Source: JANQTF01 sp036835375
GTDB taxonomy: Bacteria > Bacteroidota > Bacteroidia > J057
Direction of reading: 5' to 3'
Length of the DNA: 64,000 nt
Assembly (NCBI GenBank): GCA_036835375.1
Contig: DAITMB010000001.1
Location: 1 to 64,000 of the forward strand
Part shown: one piece after another, positions 61,186 to 64,000 of the stretch
Numbering within the stretch: the first letter of the stretch is position 1
How the letters are laid out: each line of letters starts with the position of its first letter
Notes under the pieces: model-generated
Database searches by the model: none
The model's input: the letters and a program-made list of their open reading frames with translations, nothing else
Told to the model about the DNA's origin: nothing
Translations under genes and position numbers: made by a program

Positions 61186-62358
61186 TCAAAAAATCCGATC
61201 GTTCGCATTTCGCGAATCAGAATGTATCTGTCCAGAAAATGACTTTAGGGCCGCAATGACCCGCTTCAAATCTTCCTGGGTGAGATCTGGATACATCGGC
61301 AGGCTGAGACATTGCTCGTAGAAGTGGTCCGCCATCGGCAACTGTGCGTGGCTTCCTTCGCTGCGGTAATAAGGATGATGGTGAAGAGGGACGTAGTGAA
61401 TTTGAGTAAAAATCTGCCTTTCCCGCAAATAGTAGTAGAGCTGCCTTCTGGCCGGATGGCGAATCACGAATAAGTGCCAGGCATGACCTTTGTCAAAGGG
61501 AGGCAATTCAAATTCAGTGTCCTTCAGTTCCGAAAGGTACCACGTAGCGATCTCCTTCCTGCGCTGGAGATTGGCTTCGGTTCGCATTAACTGCGAACGA
61601 CCGAGCGCAGCTTGAAAAGCGCTCATTCGATAATTCAGTCCGCAAGATTGAATTTCATAATACCAGGGATCCGATTCTGCGGGAAGCAAGGCCAGATTTC
61701 GCTCAATGCCATGGGTTCGCAGATTGCGAATTTGTGCTGCTAACGCTGTATTCGCAGTGGTGATCATTCCGCCTTCCCCAGTAGTGAGATGCTTGACTGG
61801 GTGAAAGGAGAAAATCGCCAAATCAGCGAAGGAGCCATCACCACATCGAAAGTTGACTCCTTCGGCACCGGGAGCATGACAAGCGTCTTCGATGATGCGC
61901 AACCCGTGCCGATCTGCCAGCGCGCCTACCCGCCGCATGTCTATCGGATGGCCAGCATAGTGTACCGGGAGCACCCCTGTGAAATATCCATTAGGAGACT
62001 TCTCCAGCAGGTCCTCCAACAGATCCAAGTCCATGAGTCCCGTACGAGGATCAATATCCACCCATTCGATCTCCCCACCACAGATTTTGATGGCGTGAGC
62101 AGTCGCCGCAAAAGTGAGCGGCGAAGTGATCCACCGCTGTCCGGGTGCTACCTCCAGGGCCATGGCACAGAGATGAAGTGCGGCAGAACCATTGGCGACG
62201 GCGATGGCATGGGGAGCGCCGATGTAGGTCGCGAAAGCTTCTTCAAACGCGGTAATCTCAGGTCCGCCAGAAAGATAGTCGCTCCTGAGCACCCGAACGA
62301 CGGCCTCAATGTCATCGTCGGTGATTTGCTGGCGACCATAAGAAAGCGGATTGATCAT
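61186..62358 (-). CDS. pseC: DegT/DnrJ/EryC1-type aminotransferase, PseC-like
   Basis: This is a 390-residue PLP enzyme starting at the ATG at 62358 (MINPLSYGRQQITDDDIEAV). Motifs: NGSAALHLCAMAL, SPLTFAATAHAI, VLPVHYAGHPIDM, IIEDACHAPGAEG, and the PLP lysine in FSFHPVKHLTTGEGGM. The sequence layout and the C-terminal QIHYVPLHHHPYY fit PseC, the transaminase that makes UDP-4-amino-4,6-dideoxy-beta-L-AltNAc on the pseudaminic acid path. Other DegT sugar transaminases are possible. The remaining pse genes are not visible. It lies between the CHAT-like gene and the NDT-like gene on the same strand. Confidence 0.75.
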   Translation of the reverse strand: MINPLSYGRQQITDDDIEAVVRVLRSDYLSGGPEITAFEEAFATYIGAPHAIAVANGSAALHLCAMALEVAPGQRWITSPLTFAATAHAIKICGGEIEWVDIDPRTGLMDLDLLEDLLEKSPNGYFTGVLPVHYAGHPIDMRRVGALADRHGLRIIEDACHAPGAEGVNFRCGDGSFADLAIFSFHPVKHLTTGEGGMITTANTALAAQIRNLRTHGIERNLALLPAESDPWYYEIQSCGLNYRMSAFQAALGRSQLMRTEANLQRRKEIATWYLSELKDTEFELPPFDKGHAWHLFVIRHPARRQLYYYLRERQIFTQIHYVPLHHHPYYRSEGSHAQLPMADHFYEQCLSLPMYPDLTQEDLKRVIAALKSFSGQIHSDSRNANDRIF

Positions 62359-62441
62359 TATGAGGTGATAGAAAGTGCGACGATGGAAAGAGAATCGAGA
62401 AAGGGAATCAAATAGCATTTCAGACAGAAGGAGCCATCCGC

Positions 62442-64000
62442 TCAGATACTGATCAGCAGTTTATCAAGCTCCTTTTTGAGGTAGGCGATTCCCGCGAGGT
62501 TGTTGTCATACACCACGATGGGAAATTCTTTGAAATCATCGGGGATATCTCGTCCTAATTGGCTGATGATGATGGTTTTAATTCCCAGAGTGTGTGCGAT
62601 ACCAAGATAGTAAAACACACCGGGGTGCTTGTAGGTGAGATCGGCAATGAGCAGACTGCACTCATTCATCTGCGACCAAACTAATTCTCTGGCCTTTTGC
62701 ACAAAGAGGCCTTCTGCACGGATGCTGCTATATCCCGCCTTGTTGAGCTGCTGCTTCAGCTCTTCCCACACAGCATCCGACCAGTAGGCTTCTAGCTGCA
62801 TGATGATGAGGGCAGTCAAGGGCTTTGGTTCAAAATTTCGGCATTGAAAAGCAGGTTGTACGCGCATTTCCCTGCCTCTGAGTGGTTGCAGCCCTACATC
62901 CAGCGCCTCGGAGAGGTAAGTCTGAAGCTGGAGCTCTTTCCAGATCAAGGCTCGTATGGCTTGATGAGTCCCGTGGTGGCCCAGCATCATGCTCAGGGAT
63001 CCGTGGGGGAGTTGACCTTGACCGCCAAATTGAAACATGAGCGAGAAAGTCTCGCCCGTGGGATTTTTGCTCGCAGTGAACAGAAGAAAGCCGACTTCTG
63101 ACTCGTACTGCTGAAAAAGTTGCCGAACAGATTTTAGGGTCAATCCTGAGTATGTCTCCCCTTTTTTGGTGGAGAGGAACACCGTCACAGACTCCAAATC
63201 CATAAAACGGCTGGCTACACCCTTGACCAATTTCAACACTTGATCCAGCCGAAAGGTAGCGGGAGAGAAGGTAAACATCTCATGGATCATAGAGGTGTGA
63301 GTCGCCTGCGAATCCGGTTGCATGCTGAGGCTGTGCCGTAGGGTCGCCTGAATCTGCTTGTTTCGCTTAGAACTCACCTCAAGCTCTATCTGATGCTGCG
63401 CTGCGGTATCTCCAAAATCCAGCTGAAGGGTCATCCATTCGTGTAGGCTCGTGTGGACTTCTGCATAGATGCGGCGCAACTGAGATCGTCGGTGCAGCAA
63501 GAAATCATACACCCCATCCAATCCTACATCGTTGAAAGGTTCGCCGGACTTGGATACAATTCGGAAAAAGAAATCTTCGCGAGAAAAAAAGTGGAGGTTC
63601 AGCTGCTCCAACACGTGAATAAAGACCTCCGGGACCAGAGTCGAATCAAAAGGAAATGCATCGAACAGCAGGGGATAGCTATCGATGACGGGATCCATGG
63701 CCGTTCTCACTGATTCTGTGGTTCGGTAGGGACCAGTATCTTCCCTCGCTGTATGTGGGCTGAGTGAAGCGGGCCGATCTTGTAGCCCTTTGATGAGGCG
63801 AGAGATTGCCTCATTTTTTTGCAGCACATCACTGGAAGGTGCTGCCCATTTGCCGGAGAGTCGCTCCGCCAGATTACGCTGGTCAAAAGGAGTCTTGGCA
63901 ATGATAATATATTGGCCATCAATCAGATTTTCTCGAAATCTCAAATTGAGATTCACACTCCTTTGAAACGAATCGGAGCAGTTGGCGGAGAGTGTTGCGA
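62442..64000 (-). CDS. large protein ending in a nucleoside deoxyribosyltransferase-like domain; 5' end outside window
   Basis: The frame is open to the right edge. A GTG at 63956 could serve as a start, but sequence beyond it (SFQRSVNLNLRF) is protein-like, so the gene is probably cut. Residues 1-375 from that GTG are unrecognised, mixed alpha/beta, with two broadly similar beta-rich segments. The last 120 residues (ALIIMQLEAYWSDAV, NECSLLIADLTYKHPGVFYY, LGIAHTLGIKTIIISQLGR) match the nucleoside 2-deoxyribosyltransferase-like fold used as effector in conflict systems. The ELG motif's Glu, the nucleophile in true NDTs, reads Tyr (codon at 62607-62609; FYYLGIAH). Catalysis is therefore doubtful; nucleotide binding may remain. 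Confidence 0.7.
   Translation of the reverse strand, partial: ATLSANCSDSFQRSVNLNLRFRENLIDGQYIIIAKTPFDQRNLAERLSGKWAAPSSDVLQKNEAISRLIKGLQDRPASLSPHTAREDTGPYRTTESVRTAMDPVIDSYPLLFDAFPFDSTLVPEVFIHVLEQLNLHFFSREDFFFRIVSKSGEPFNDVGLDGVYDFLLHRRSQLRRIYAEVHTSLHEWMTLQLDFGDTAAQHQIELEVSSKRNKQIQATLRHSLSMQPDSQATHTSMIHEMFTFSPATFRLDQVLKLVKGVASRFMDLESVTVFLSTKKGETYSGLTLKSVRQLFQQYESEVGFLLFTASKNPTGETFSLMFQFGGQGQLPHGSLSMMLGHHGTHQAIRALIWKELQLQTYLSEALDVGLQPLRGREMRVQPAFQCRNFEPKPLTALIIMQLEAYWSDAVWEELKQQLNKAGYSSIRAEGLFVQKARELVWSQMNECSLLIADLTYKHPGVFYYLGIAHTLGIKTIIISQLGRDIPDDFKEFPIVVYDNNLAGIAYLKKELDKLLISI

Noticed and set aside
61789..62415. A 208-codon plus-strand frame opposite the PseC-like gene
   Set aside because: It runs antisense to the conserved PLP and active-site motifs, so it is a shadow.
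1..64000. CRISPR arrays, insertion sequences, prophage genes, rRNA or tRNA
   Set aside because: I saw no evenly spaced repeats, no transposase or integrase motif and no RNA gene on either strand. A covariance-model scan would be needed to exclude a small RNA.

Overview
The window looks like a draft-assembly contig from a Bacteroidota bacterium, probably of the Saprospiria (Lewinella-like) branch. The evidence is a type IX secretion C-terminal sorting domain (51790-52034), the Bacteroidota gene order DUF4175 - anti-sigma-like ATPase - YbeY - MnmG - methyltransferase (29431-37291), families typical of the phylum (DUF4249, DUF4920, DUF4139, BlaI plus M56/TonB, BamA-like porins), TANNTTTG-type promoter elements, and EAD11 and CHAT-like conflict domains that are common in Saprospiraceae. 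The lineage is inferred; there is no rRNA here. Two runs of exactly 100 N (41589-41688 and 54652-54751) are assembly gaps. One removes part of an acyl-CoA dehydrogenase and the other the last codons of an aldehyde dehydrogenase.

Layout. 0-9.4 kb: end of a TPR protein, a YpfJ-type zinc protease, an EAD11-receiver adaptor, DUF4139, prolyl-tRNA synthetase, DUF2461, a universal stress protein and Mn-type superoxide dismutase. 9.5-19.4 kb: a FadJ-like beta-oxidation enzyme with a MarR regulator, a GDPD lipoprotein, an M28 peptidase, a TolB-like lipoprotein, a BlaI/M56-TonB sensor pair and an arrestin/Spo0M-like protein. 19.4-29.4 kb: a Na+/alanine symporter, small envelope proteins, a lysine-ketoglutarate reductase, YicC, an MBL hydrolase, MqnD (futalosine menaquinone pathway) and a CHAD protein. 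29.4-39.4 kb: seven consecutive minus-strand genes (methyltransferase, mnmG, ybeY, anti-sigma-like ATPase, DUF4175, exonuclease III, thiL).

39.4-40.5 kb is a gene-free, AT-rich block carrying many DnaA-box-like sequences, including a perfect TTATCCACA and an inverted pair. I read it as a candidate chromosomal replication origin. Seven to ten kb to its left are three parS-like palindromes (TGTTCCACGTGGAACA), two of them flanking an otherwise empty stretch between mnmG and ybeY. The minus-strand gene block between the two fits transcription away from an origin at about 40 kb. No dnaA, parA or parB gene is in the window.

40.5-64 kb: PaaG-like isomerase and acyl-CoA dehydrogenase, a thioredoxin-like DUF255 protein, a TIGR04283 glycosyltransferase, DUF547, a BamA-like porin, a large secreted PNGase F-like glycoamidase with a LamG insertion, a PhoD-like phosphatase, shikimate kinase, a Dabb lipoprotein, an ALDH7-type dehydrogenase, DUF4920, TypA, then an accessory-looking right edge: a CHAT-like membrane protein that has lost the caspase residues, a PseC-like aminotransferase and a large protein ending in a nucleoside deoxyribosyltransferase-like domain whose nucleophile Glu is replaced by Tyr. 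With the EAD11 adaptor at 1.8 kb these suggest a dispersed conflict/signalling network. That is inference from domain content.

Functional links: the LKR gene and the ALDH7 gene together suggest lysine breakdown by the saccharopine route. The FadJ-like, PaaG-like and acyl-CoA dehydrogenase genes suggest fatty or aromatic acyl-CoA degradation. The PNGase F-like protein suggests use of eukaryotic glycoproteins.
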